Shown one piece after another: positions 13,904-20,735 of a stretch of 20,735 nucleotides of DNA. The stretch lies in the NCBI GenBank assembly GCA_029939015.1, contig JAOZTV010000014.1, positions 1 through 20,735 of the forward strand, given 5' to 3'. The notes beneath the pieces are model-generated. The model was not told where the DNA came from. It saw nothing but the letters and a program-made list of their open reading frames with translations, and ran no database searches. The translations under genes and the position numbers were made by a program. The stretch's first letter is position 1. Each line of letters opens with the position of its first letter. Source of the DNA: Candidatus Aminicenantota bacterium (GTDB taxonomy: Bacteria; Acidobacteriota; Aminicenantia; UBA2199).

Positions 13904-15217
13904 ATGGCTGATAATATTAGAATAACTTTTGCAGAGAAAAAAGAGAGAGCTGCCGTTTTAAAGGTAATTGGTGTAGGTGGTGCTGGCGGTAATGCAATTA
14001 ATAGGATGATAGATGATGGGTTGACAGGTGTGGAATTTATTGCAATCAATACAGATGTTCAAGATTTGAATTCTATCAAAGAACCTGCAAAATCTCTTCA
14101 AATTGGTGAAAAATTGACAAAGGGGCTGGGAACAGGTTCTAATGCTGAAATTGGAAAGGAATCTGCCAAAGAAAGTCAGAATGAAATAAATGGTATTGTA
14201 GAAGGAGCAAATATGGTTTTTGTAACTGCCGGAATGGGTGGTGGAACCGGAACTGGTGCTTCTCCTCATATAGCTCATCAGGCTTCATCAGCCGGAATAC
14301 TGACAGTAGCCATTGTTACAAAACCCTTTGATTTTGAAGGTACAAGTAGAATGCAAGCAGCTGAAGCTGGAATTGAAGAATTATTAGAAAATGTTGATAC
14401 TATGATAGTAATTCCCAATCAAAAATTAATCGAGCTTGAAGAGGATGATATAGATATTGAAGATGCCTATAAAAAAGTTGATACAGTATTACTAAATGCT
14501 GTTCAGGGGATATCTTCAATAATAAATGCACATGGCGTCAATAATACAGATTTCGCCGATGTTAAAGCTGTAATGTCTCAAAAAGGTATGACCCTTATGG
14601 GAACAGGAGAGGCAAAAGGCGGCAATAGAGCAGAAGAAGCTGTTAATAAGGCTCTTTCATCGCCACTCTTAGGTGATATGTCAATTAGTGGGGCAACTGG
14701 TGTTTTATATAATATTACAGCTGCAAAAATTGGTTTAAAAGAAATCACAATAATTTCTAATATTATCAATGAAAATGTTTCAGGTGATGTGAAGATTAAA
14801 AAATTTGGTACAGTTAAAGATGATAGTATGGAAGAAGCATTGAGAGTAACTATTATTGCTACAGGGTTTAATGCAACATCTACAGAAAGAATAAGTGACC
14901 CATTTGATGGTATGGAACCATTTGATTTGTCATCGAAAAATAGTATGGACAGAAAAATAAGAACAAATGATTTTAAACATACAACTGAGGCCAAGCGCGA
15001 GTCTTATTTTTTTGGTAATAGACCAAAGGAGGTCAATAGAGATACTGTCAATATAAGAAATAATAGACCGGCAGAAGTTATAACAGATTTTAAAGACAGT
15101 AAATATATCAACGAGAGAGTTCCGCATATGGATATGGGGAGTTCAGATTTTTTTGATGGTGATGACGACATGTATGATTCGCCAGCTTTTTTGAGAAAAA
15201 AAAATACTGAAAAATAA
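13904..15217 (+). CDS. ftsZ: Cell division GTPase FtsZ
   Basis: FtsZ is the tubulin-like GTPase forming the division ring. From ATG 13904 it has 437 residues: VIGVGGAGGNAINRM (21-35), the tubulin signature GGGTGTGAS (112-120), FEGTSRM (144-150), the T7 loop NTDFADVK (214-221, with D216 and D219 for GTP hydrolysis on the next subunit), a variable linker (about 330-420) and the conserved C-terminal peptide DSPAFLRKK (425-433) that binds FtsA. An in-frame ATG at 13892 is less likely, because TGGAGG at 13893-13898 is the ribosome-binding site for 13904, five bases away. In 13832-13903 I see no convincing separate promoter. Confidence 0.97.
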   Translation: MADNIRITFAEKKERAAVLKVIGVGGAGGNAINRMIDDGLTGVEFIAINTDVQDLNSIKEPAKSLQIGEKLTKGLGTGSNAEIGKESAKESQNEINGIVEGANMVFVTAGMGGGTGTGASPHIAHQASSAGILTVAIVTKPFDFEGTSRMQAAEAGIEELLENVDTMIVIPNQKLIELEEDDIDIEDAYKKVDTVLLNAVQGISSIINAHGVNNTDFADVKAVMSQKGMTLMGTGEAKGGNRAEEAVNKALSSPLLGDMSISGATGVLYNITAAKIGLKEITIISNIINENVSGDVKIKKFGTVKDDSMEEALRVTIIATGFNATSTERISDPFDGMEPFDLSSKNSMDRKIRTNDFKHTTEAKRESYFFGNRPKEVNRDTVNIRNNRPAEVITDFKDSKYINERVPHMDMGSSDFFDGDDDMYDSPAFLRKKNTEK

Positions 15218-15219
15218 TA

Positions 15220-16494
15220 ATGATAATATTGGATATTTTAATAAAAAGTATTAAGGAACTTATAAACCCTGCAAACCATAAACTTGTACGCGGTCACGAT
15301 CTTAATTCTATCAGAATATTGAAAAATGTATGGATAGGAGGTAAAGATGGCAAAATTATCTTTATTGGTAATGAAGAAGATTTTAATAAGAATTATAAAA
15401 TTACCGATAAAACAAAAATAATTGATGGCTCAAAGTTTGTTGTCCTACCTGGTTTTGTTGACCCGCATACCCATCTCCCATTTGCAGGAACTAGACAGGA
15501 TGAGTTTAGATTGAAACTTCAGGGTGTCTCTTATCAGGAAATTGCAAGAAAAGGTGGTGGAATAAAAGGAAGTGTCAGGAGAACAAGGGAAATAGAATTT
15601 GATAATTTATTATCACAGAGTGAAAAACGAGTTAATCAACTCTTACTTTCAGGAACAACTACAATGGAGGCAAAGAGTGGATATGGGCTTGATAAGGATA
15701 CTGAATTAAAACAATTAGAAGTTATCAAAAAACTTAACTCAATAAATCCTATGGATATTATTCCAACCTTTCTAGGAGCACATGAAATTCCTGAAGAATA
15801 TAAGGGCAAAAATAAGGAATTTTTAAAATATCTTATTTCAGAAGTAGCTCCTATTGTAAAAGAAAGAGAACTTGCAGAGTTTGCTGATATTTTTTGTGAA
15901 GATGGCTATTTTTCTTATGACGAAGCAGAGTATTATTTAGAAGAATTAAAAAATATGGGATTTAAACTTAAAATCCATGCTGATGAGTTTACGTCTAATA
16001 ATGCAGCCATGCTTGCAGTAAAAAAAGAAGCAGTATCGGCAGAACATTTAATTGCAATGACTGATGAAGAAATTGACACATTGGCTAAATCAGATACAAC
16101 AGCAGTTTTTCTTCCTGGAGTGTCATTTTTTCTAAAGATGGAAAAATATGCACCTGCAAGAAAATTTATTGAAAGAAATGGAATATTGGCACTTGGCAGT
16201 GACTTTAATCCGGGTAGTTCTATGGTATCGTCTCAATTATTTATTCTCTATCTTGGGATATTTAAGATGGGATTAACAATTGAAGAGGCAATAAATACAG
16301 TAACTATAAATGCTGCCTATGGAATAGACAGAGAAGAGGAAGTAGGCTCAGTTGATATTGGAAAAAAAATGGATTTAATATTAATGGATATACCAGACTA
16401 TAGTTATATGGCGTATCATTTAGGCATAAATCCTATACATAGTGTAATTAAATCAGGAAAAATTATTGTAGAAGATAAAAGAATAATTGAATAA
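15220..16494 (+). CDS. hutI: Imidazolonepropionase HutI
   Basis: HutI is an amidohydrolase that opens imidazolone-5-propionate to N-formimino-L-glutamate, the third step of histidine breakdown. The 424 residues carry the family pattern: GFVDPHTHLPFAGTRQDEF (78-96, metal ligands H83 and H85), GGGIKGSVRRTRE (112-124), TTMEAKSGYGLD (147-158), FLGAHEIPEEYK (184-195, H188), KIHADEF (251-257, H253), LPGVSFFL (298-305) and LGSDFNPGSS (325-334, D328). It begins two bases after the ftsZ stop and has no clear Shine-Dalgarno site, so it probably depends on read-through and coupling from ftsZ. No hutH, hutU or hutG is nearby. Its presence at the end of a division operon is unusual. Confidence 0.94.
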   Translation: MIILDILIKSIKELINPANHKLVRGHDLNSIRILKNVWIGGKDGKIIFIGNEEDFNKNYKITDKTKIIDGSKFVVLPGFVDPHTHLPFAGTRQDEFRLKLQGVSYQEIARKGGGIKGSVRRTREIEFDNLLSQSEKRVNQLLLSGTTTMEAKSGYGLDKDTELKQLEVIKKLNSINPMDIIPTFLGAHEIPEEYKGKNKEFLKYLISEVAPIVKERELAEFADIFCEDGYFSYDEAEYYLEELKNMGFKLKIHADEFTSNNAAMLAVKKEAVSAEHLIAMTDEEIDTLAKSDTTAVFLPGVSFFLKMEKYAPARKFIERNGILALGSDFNPGSSMVSSQLFILYLGIFKMGLTIEEAINTVTINAAYGIDREEEVGSVDIGKKMDLILMDIPDYSYMAYHLGINPIHSVIKSGKIIVEDKRIIE

Positions 16495-16497
16495 CTA

Positions 16498-17598
16498 ATG
16501 GAAGAAATTGAGGTTTTAGTAATTGGTGCAGGTATAGTTGGATTGGCAATAGGATATAAATTATCTGAAAGTTTTGATGAAGTATTAGTTGTTGACAAAG
16601 AGTCCGGGTTTGGTAAACATACAAGCAGTAGAAACAGTGAGGTAGTACATTCTGGTATATATTATCAGGAAAATTCTTTAAAAGCAGAATTATGTGTAAA
16701 GGGAAATAAACTTTTATATGAATTTGCAGATAAATATGATATTCCTTATAGACAATGTGGGAAATATGTAGTTGCAACCAGCCAGGAAGAAATATTTGCT
16801 TTAGAAGAATTAAAAATAAAAGGTGAAATAAACGGAGTTAATAATTTAAAAATAATTGAAGAAAAAGAATTAAAAAAAAAAAATCCTCAGATAAAAGGTG
16901 TTGGTGCTTTATGGGTCGCAGGTACAGGTATAATTGATACTCATCGTATTATGCAGACCTGTGAAATGCTGATTGAAAAAAATGAAGGAATGATAGCCTA
17001 TAATACAGAAATTATTGGCATTGAGTATATAGATAAAAAATATGAAGTGGCGTTTAAGGATGGAACAAAAATAAAAACCAAAACATTAATAAACTCTGCC
17101 GGATTATTTTCAGAAGAAATTTCAAAGATGCTTGGTATAAAAACAGAAAAAAATGATTTGAAAATACATTGGTGTAAGGGAGAATATTATAAGTCTTCAA
17201 AGATTAAAAATATTAATCATTTGATCTATCCATTGCCTGACCCAAATGGTATTTTTTTAGGAATACATCTGACTATAAATCTTCAAAATGAAGTAAGATT
17301 TGGTCCTAATGCCTATTATGTTGACAAACTTGATTATAAAATGGACACAAAATACAAAAATGATTTTGTTGAAGCAATATCAAGATATATTGATATTGAA
17401 CCTGAAAACCTTAATCCTGATGATGTTGGAATAAGGCCAAAACTTCAAGGGCCAAGTGATGAATTTAGAGATTTCTACATCAAAGATGAAAAAAAAAAAG
17501 GTTTTCCCAGCTATATAAATCTTACTGGAATTGAATCACCCGGTTTAACTGCCTGTCTTGCAATTGCTGAAAAGATTAAAAAAACATTGAACTATTGA
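16498..17598 (+). CDS. lhgO: FAD-dependent oxidoreductase, L-2-hydroxyglutarate dehydrogenase (LhgO)-like
   Basis: This 366-residue flavoprotein has an N-terminal FAD-binding motif VLVIGAGIVGLAIG (6-19). It then shows the LhgO/L2HGDH pattern HTSSRNSEVVHSGIYY (41-56), a Gly-Lys pair in QCGKYVVATS, and later GIIDTHRI and GIESPGLTACLAIA near the C-terminus. Characterised relatives oxidise L-2-hydroxyglutarate to 2-oxoglutarate and pass electrons to quinones. The broader DAO family also includes glycerol-3-phosphate and amino-acid oxidases, so the substrate is likely but unproven. It starts three bases after hutI in the same unit. Histidine breakdown ends in glutamate and 2-oxoglutarate, so a metabolic link with hutI is possible; that is inference. 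The next gene is convergent, 44 bases away, with no clear terminator hairpin between. Confidence 0.8.
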   Translation: MEEIEVLVIGAGIVGLAIGYKLSESFDEVLVVDKESGFGKHTSSRNSEVVHSGIYYQENSLKAELCVKGNKLLYEFADKYDIPYRQCGKYVVATSQEEIFALEELKIKGEINGVNNLKIIEEKELKKKNPQIKGVGALWVAGTGIIDTHRIMQTCEMLIEKNEGMIAYNTEIIGIEYIDKKYEVAFKDGTKIKTKTLINSAGLFSEEISKMLGIKTEKNDLKIHWCKGEYYKSSKIKNINHLIYPLPDPNGIFLGIHLTINLQNEVRFGPNAYYVDKLDYKMDTKYKNDFVEAISRYIDIEPENLNPDDVGIRPKLQGPSDEFRDFYIKDEKKKGFPSYINLTGIESPGLTACLAIAEKIKKTLNY

Positions 17599-17642
17599 AA
17601 CTTTAATGTGAATGTTTTACAAGTAATTTAGCGAGAAACAAC

Positions 17643-19382
17643 CTAAAAATATCCTTTATGCATAGTTTTCTCAGGAGTAATTTTAATTATTATTTTTTCT
17701 TTAAGATCTCTAACTATAGTAAGTTTAATATCCTTACCATGTTTTAACTGATATAAATTATCAATGATATCACGTGGCATAATTTCGCCATTATCATCTT
17801 CTGTACCATAGTCTACAATAAGATCATTCGGCATTAACCCGGCTTTATCAGCTGGACTATCTGGAAAGACCTCTAATACTGAACATAAACTTGAATATCT
17901 GAATAACCCTTCATCTCTCATTTCTTTTGTGATTTCCCACTCTTTATCAGAAGCCTGTATTATATAAATCCCAAGCCATATTCTTGGTGTTTTTAAACAG
18001 GGTCTATAATACCTAAAACCATCGTCATGCTTTCCTAATGTTTCATTAATAAACATTTCCTTACCATTTCTTATCAATTTGATTTTAAAACTGCTTCCAG
18101 CATCTGCATTATCAAATAAATTCCAAAAATGATTCCAATCTTTGATCTTTTCTCCATTAACAGAGAAAACTCTGTCACCCCATTTTAAATTTGTTTTATC
18201 TTTATTAATGGCTGATACACCTATGTGAAACCCTGATTCACCTTCTTTGTAAAAACTTGATGCCAAAGTAAAAAAACGAGGCTTGCCTTTTGAATCTTTC
18301 CAGGGAGTTAATAATCCCCAGACGATATTATATTCTTTCATAATTATTTCACTATATGGGTGAAATAGTCCTGTAAGCATAGACCAACCAGGGCCAACGA
18401 CCCTCATTACTCTGGACATTATATAAATATCTACCTGCCAGCCAATGTCAGTGTAATGCAAAAAATACATAGGAGATTTTTTTAATTTTTCTGCATCATC
18501 TTCAGGAAAAAATACAACAGCACGATTATTTTTTTGTTTAATAATATATCTTCTTTCAGAAACCTCTTGTGCTTCTTGCTTTGACTGACCGCTTGAATGT
18601 TTCCAGCTTTTCCAGAACTTATTTGATGCATCAGTAAATAATGTTAAATTATTATTATGTTTAACAGCTCTGGCAGATAACTCCATATAGCGTAAAAAAG
18701 CAAGCTCTGGAGTTTTTTGTGCACTAAAATACTTCTTTATTTTGGAAGGAATTTCTGGTAATGGTTTTCTTAAAGTTGCACCAAAATCGAAAACATTGGT
18801 AGCGCCTGCACCTTGTGAATAATATTTAATATCATTTTTATGATTTGAAATAGCTTTAATTTCTTTAGCTATATCTTTTTTATATAGTTTATTTAGAAAA
18901 TTTTCTATAGTTGCTTTAAATCCAATACTCCATTCACCCTGTTCCAAAAATTCTTTTAATATTTCTCTTTCTACCTGATCAACATACATATCTGTATATA
19001 CAGCTTCTAAATCATATCCTATTTCAATTCTAACTTGTTTTTCTTTCTGTGCAATTAGTATAAGAATTCCTTTTTTGCCTTTTGTTTTCTTACCAATTTT
19101 CCATTTTGTAAAAATATCAACTGCATAGGCATTAATATCTTTTCCATTTAGATTTGGAATAATTGTAACTACAAAGTCCACATCAAATGCCTTCAGAATA
19201 CGACGTCCTTCATCATTTATCTCTCTCTCCACATCTGGTAAAAGGACATCAGCAAAATCAAAACACCATTGTTCTAGTTTTGGGCGTAGAGAATAAGTGG
19301 TTTTCTCTGAACTATTAGTAAAAAATAAAATAGCAATTACAATAAGTATTAAGGCTAATAATACTACTAGAATACGTTTCAT
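17643..19382 (-). CDS. TPM-domain protein fused to two PDZ-like domains
   Basis: The protein has 579 residues. The N-terminus is a membrane anchor or uncleaved signal (about 3-22). Residues 39-170 form a TPM (TLP18.3/Psb32/MOLO-1) domain, recognised from WCFDFADVLLPDVEREI, the KGKKGILILIAQKEKQVRIEIGYDLE core and the D-x-x-x-x-x-E helix that follows. A middle region (about 180-380) is unfamiliar. Residues about 385-450 look like one PDZ domain (LKWGDRVFSVNGEKIKDW) and 495-570 a second (VFPDSPADKAGLMPNDLIVD). TPM proteins usually end in a membrane helix or low-complexity tail, so PDZ fusion is unusual. Its start overlaps the lemA stop by four bases, with AAAAGGAG upstream. Role: probably envelope protein quality control or repair, by analogy only. 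Confidence 0.7.
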   Translation of the reverse strand: MKRILVVLLALILIVIAILFFTNSSEKTTYSLRPKLEQWCFDFADVLLPDVEREINDEGRRILKAFDVDFVVTIIPNLNGKDINAYAVDIFTKWKIGKKTKGKKGILILIAQKEKQVRIEIGYDLEAVYTDMYVDQVEREILKEFLEQGEWSIGFKATIENFLNKLYKKDIAKEIKAISNHKNDIKYYSQGAGATNVFDFGATLRKPLPEIPSKIKKYFSAQKTPELAFLRYMELSARAVKHNNNLTLFTDASNKFWKSWKHSSGQSKQEAQEVSERRYIIKQKNNRAVVFFPEDDAEKLKKSPMYFLHYTDIGWQVDIYIMSRVMRVVGPGWSMLTGLFHPYSEIIMKEYNIVWGLLTPWKDSKGKPRFFTLASSFYKEGESGFHIGVSAINKDKTNLKWGDRVFSVNGEKIKDWNHFWNLFDNADAGSSFKIKLIRNGKEMFINETLGKHDDGFRYYRPCLKTPRIWLGIYIIQASDKEWEITKEMRDEGLFRYSSLCSVLEVFPDSPADKAGLMPNDLIVDYGTEDDNGEIMPRDIIDNLYQLKHGKDIKLTIVRDLKEKIIIKITPEKTMHKGYF

Positions 19383-19948
19383 ATAGCACTCCTTTTAAAT
19401 AGTATTCTTTTTTTAAACCCAAATAATTTTGCTATTATTAAACCTGGTATTACTGCTATTTTTGTATTATAGTGTTTGATAGAATTATTATATCGTTGAC
19501 GAGCTACATTAATTCTATTTTCAGTTCCCTCCAATTGAGATTGAAGAGCAAGAAAATTTGAATTCACCTTTAATTTTGGGTAATTTTCAACCAAAGCGAA
19601 CATTTTGTTAAGCATACCCTTCAATTGATTTTGATTTGTTGATAATATTTCCATGTCATTTTTTTGCAAATATTTCTTTGCTTTAATTTCTTTAAGAATA
19701 TTTTCAACATTTGAACGTGCTTGAACAACAGCGGAAAATGTTGCTTTTTCATGATGTGCATAGCCTTTAACAACATTAACTATATTTGGTATAAGATCAA
19801 AGCGACGTTGCAAAACAGTCTCAACATTAGCCTTCCATTCATTAGTTTCGTTTTCTGCTTTGACAATGTCATTATAGATTAATATACCCCAAAAACCTAT
19901 TATTATAAATACAAATAAAGTAAAACCAAATATTTTTTTATTTTTCAT
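19379..19948 (-). CDS. lemA: LemA family protein
   Basis: LemA is a membrane-anchored helical-bundle protein of uncertain role, often encoded beside TPM proteins or M48 metallopeptidases. The 189 residues have one N-terminal transmembrane helix (about 7-25), then the family core ENETNEWKANVETVLQRR with FDLIPNIVNVVKGYAHHEKA (about 32-69), where RRFDLIPN and VKGYAHHE are near-invariant. It finishes with PGLIIAKLFGFKKRILF. GGAGAGG eight bases upstream is a good ribosome-binding site. The ATGA overlap with the TPM-PDZ gene indicates coupled expression. The N-terminus should face the membrane, with the helical domain either outside or in the cytoplasm depending on topology that I cannot settle. 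Confidence 0.92.
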   Translation of the reverse strand: MKNKKIFGFTLFVFIIIGFWGILIYNDIVKAENETNEWKANVETVLQRRFDLIPNIVNVVKGYAHHEKATFSAVVQARSNVENILKEIKAKKYLQKNDMEILSTNQNQLKGMLNKMFALVENYPKLKVNSNFLALQSQLEGTENRINVARQRYNNSIKHYNTKIAVIPGLIIAKLFGFKKRILFKRSAI

Positions 19949-19993
19949 TTAATGCCTCTCCATCAATATATTGAGAAAAATCTTAATATAAAT

Positions 19994-20725
19994 TTATCTT
20001 ATTAACCTGATTGTTCCTGATTTTATTTGTTCTTCAATTGTTTTTAAATATATTTTCCCTCGCTTGGTTATTGTCCAGTAGATTAATAGAACTGGCCAGA
20101 ATGGAATCTTCTTTACAAAACGAGCAAGGTCTTTTACACTTTTTAAAATTAGTGAAATATAATTGTTATTATTGATTTCAATTAGTTTGGTTCCATTTGA
20201 TTGTATCAATTTTTGTGACAATAAGTGCATTTCAAAACCTCTTTTATAGGTTGTGTTTTCAAATATTTGTAGAAGATTTTTTGCAGGTCTTGGTAACATT
20301 CCACCTTCAACGACACTTGAAGTAGTCAATGTAATATCTTTTTCAAAATGTGATATAAAATCATAACCGGTTTTAGATCCAAAATGATACATACAGAAGA
20401 ACACGTTTTCCTTGTCATGTTTATAAATATATGTTACTGAATCAGGAATTGTTTTTAAGTATAATTCTTCTATCTTATTAAATCCTAATTTATTTATATC
20501 AAATTTTTCTCTATTAAGTTTATTAATTCTTTCTTCATATCCATTTTGAGGAATAGTTTCTGCTTTTAAAGATGACCTGAAACTGTATGTGAAGGATCCA
20601 TAAGTAAAAGCAATCATAAGCAGGGGAACAAGTAAAAAAGAAAATAATAGTGTATTCAGCTTTATATAAAATAGTAAAACAAATGTTAAACCACCTGTTA
20701 GTAATATCCAGAATTGATTTTTCAT
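19994..20725 (-). CDS. Unknown membrane protein upstream of lemA
   Basis: I do not recognise this 243-residue protein. It has two hydrophobic helices at the N-terminus (about 5-21 and 25-47). A mixed alpha/beta region of about 140 residues follows, with the motifs YIYKHDKENVFFCMYHFGS and GGMLPRP. A third hydrophobic stretch (about 208-222, PFWPVLLIYWTIT) precedes a basic tail. It is the first visible gene of the minus-strand unit with lemA and the TPM-PDZ gene, 45 bases upstream of lemA, so the three probably act together at the envelope. The ATG at 20725 is ten bases from the window edge, so its promoter and ribosome-binding site cannot be judged. There is no signal peptide cleavage site. 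Confidence 0.7.
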   Translation of the reverse strand: MKNQFWILLTGGLTFVLLFYIKLNTLLFSFLLVPLLMIAFTYGSFTYSFRSSLKAETIPQNGYEERINKLNREKFDINKLGFNKIEELYLKTIPDSVTYIYKHDKENVFFCMYHFGSKTGYDFISHFEKDITLTTSSVVEGGMLPRPAKNLLQIFENTTYKRGFEMHLLSQKLIQSNGTKLIEINNNNYISLILKSVKDLARFVKKIPFWPVLLIYWTITKRGKIYLKTIEEQIKSGTIRLIR

Positions 20726-20735
20726 TTTTCTTTTT

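Noticed and set aside
13840..13911. 23-codon ORF between ftsA and ftsZ
   Set aside because: No ribosome-binding site, and it runs through the ftsZ start in another frame; probably chance in AT-rich sequence.
14578..14994. 138-residue antisense ORF inside ftsZ, and similar antisense ORFs inside murE, murF, murD, ftsA and hutI
   Set aside because: They mirror the codon pattern of the real gene on the other strand and have no motifs, starts or context of their own.
17599..17642. Bidirectional terminator between the convergent lhgO and TPM-PDZ genes
   Set aside because: The location is right, but I find no stable inverted repeat followed by a T-run on either strand.
19963..19974. Perfect palindrome TCAATATATTGA upstream of lemA
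   Set aside because: Made almost only of A and T, with no supporting promoter; expected by chance in DNA of this composition.
1..20735. CRISPR array, tRNA, rRNA or riboswitch
   Set aside because: No regularly spaced repeats, cloverleaf or known riboswitch core was seen; the plus-strand operon is almost wholly coding.

Overview
The window is AT-rich bacterial DNA (about 30% G+C by eye) built around a large division and cell-wall (dcw) cluster. It encodes a bacterium with a peptidoglycan wall and FtsZ-based division: FtsA, FtsQ, FtsW, FtsI and the cytoplasmic Mur ligases are all present. No rRNA, tRNA or species-specific marker is visible, so I cannot name the phylum. Gene order and low G+C suggest a less-studied lineage, which is inference only.

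Layout. (1) 1-1542 is an accessory patch. It holds the frameshifted 5' part of a Y1 (HUH, REP-associated/IS200-like) transposase, a small cysteine-rich protein gene on the minus strand, a VapBC-type toxin-antitoxin pair, a decayed fragment of the cysteine-rich gene touching the vapC stop, and a second copy of the transposase's left end without the transposase. (2) 1543-3054 is murE on the minus strand, divergent from the main cluster. (3) 3182-15217 is the dcw operon on the plus strand: mraZ, rsmH, ftsL, ftsI, murF, murD, ftsW, murC, ftsQ, (17-codon ORF), ftsA, ftsZ. Almost all junctions overlap or abut. mraY, murG, murB and ddl, which usually interleave here, are absent. (4) 15220-17598 holds hutI (imidazolonepropionase) and an LhgO-like FAD oxidoreductase, apparently in the same transcription unit as ftsZ. 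(5) 17643-20725 is a convergent minus-strand operon: an unknown membrane protein, LemA, and a TPM-domain protein fused to two PDZ-like domains.

How the genes work together. MurC, MurD, MurE and MurF make UDP-MurNAc-pentapeptide. FtsW polymerises and FtsI crosslinks septal glycan. FtsL and FtsQ belong to the complex that activates them, and FtsA tethers FtsZ filaments to the membrane. MraZ probably regulates the operon through three 10-bp-spaced GTGGGAA boxes that overlap the predicted transcription start.

The least expected signals are: three independent genes with the same promoter geometry predicting leaderless mRNAs (TATATT followed by exactly 6 nt and ATG); a perfect operator palindrome in the vapBC promoter; DNPK in place of DNPR in the MurE substrate motif; a possible 17-aa amphipathic peptide between ftsQ and ftsA; and the TPM-PDZ-PDZ/LemA cassette.
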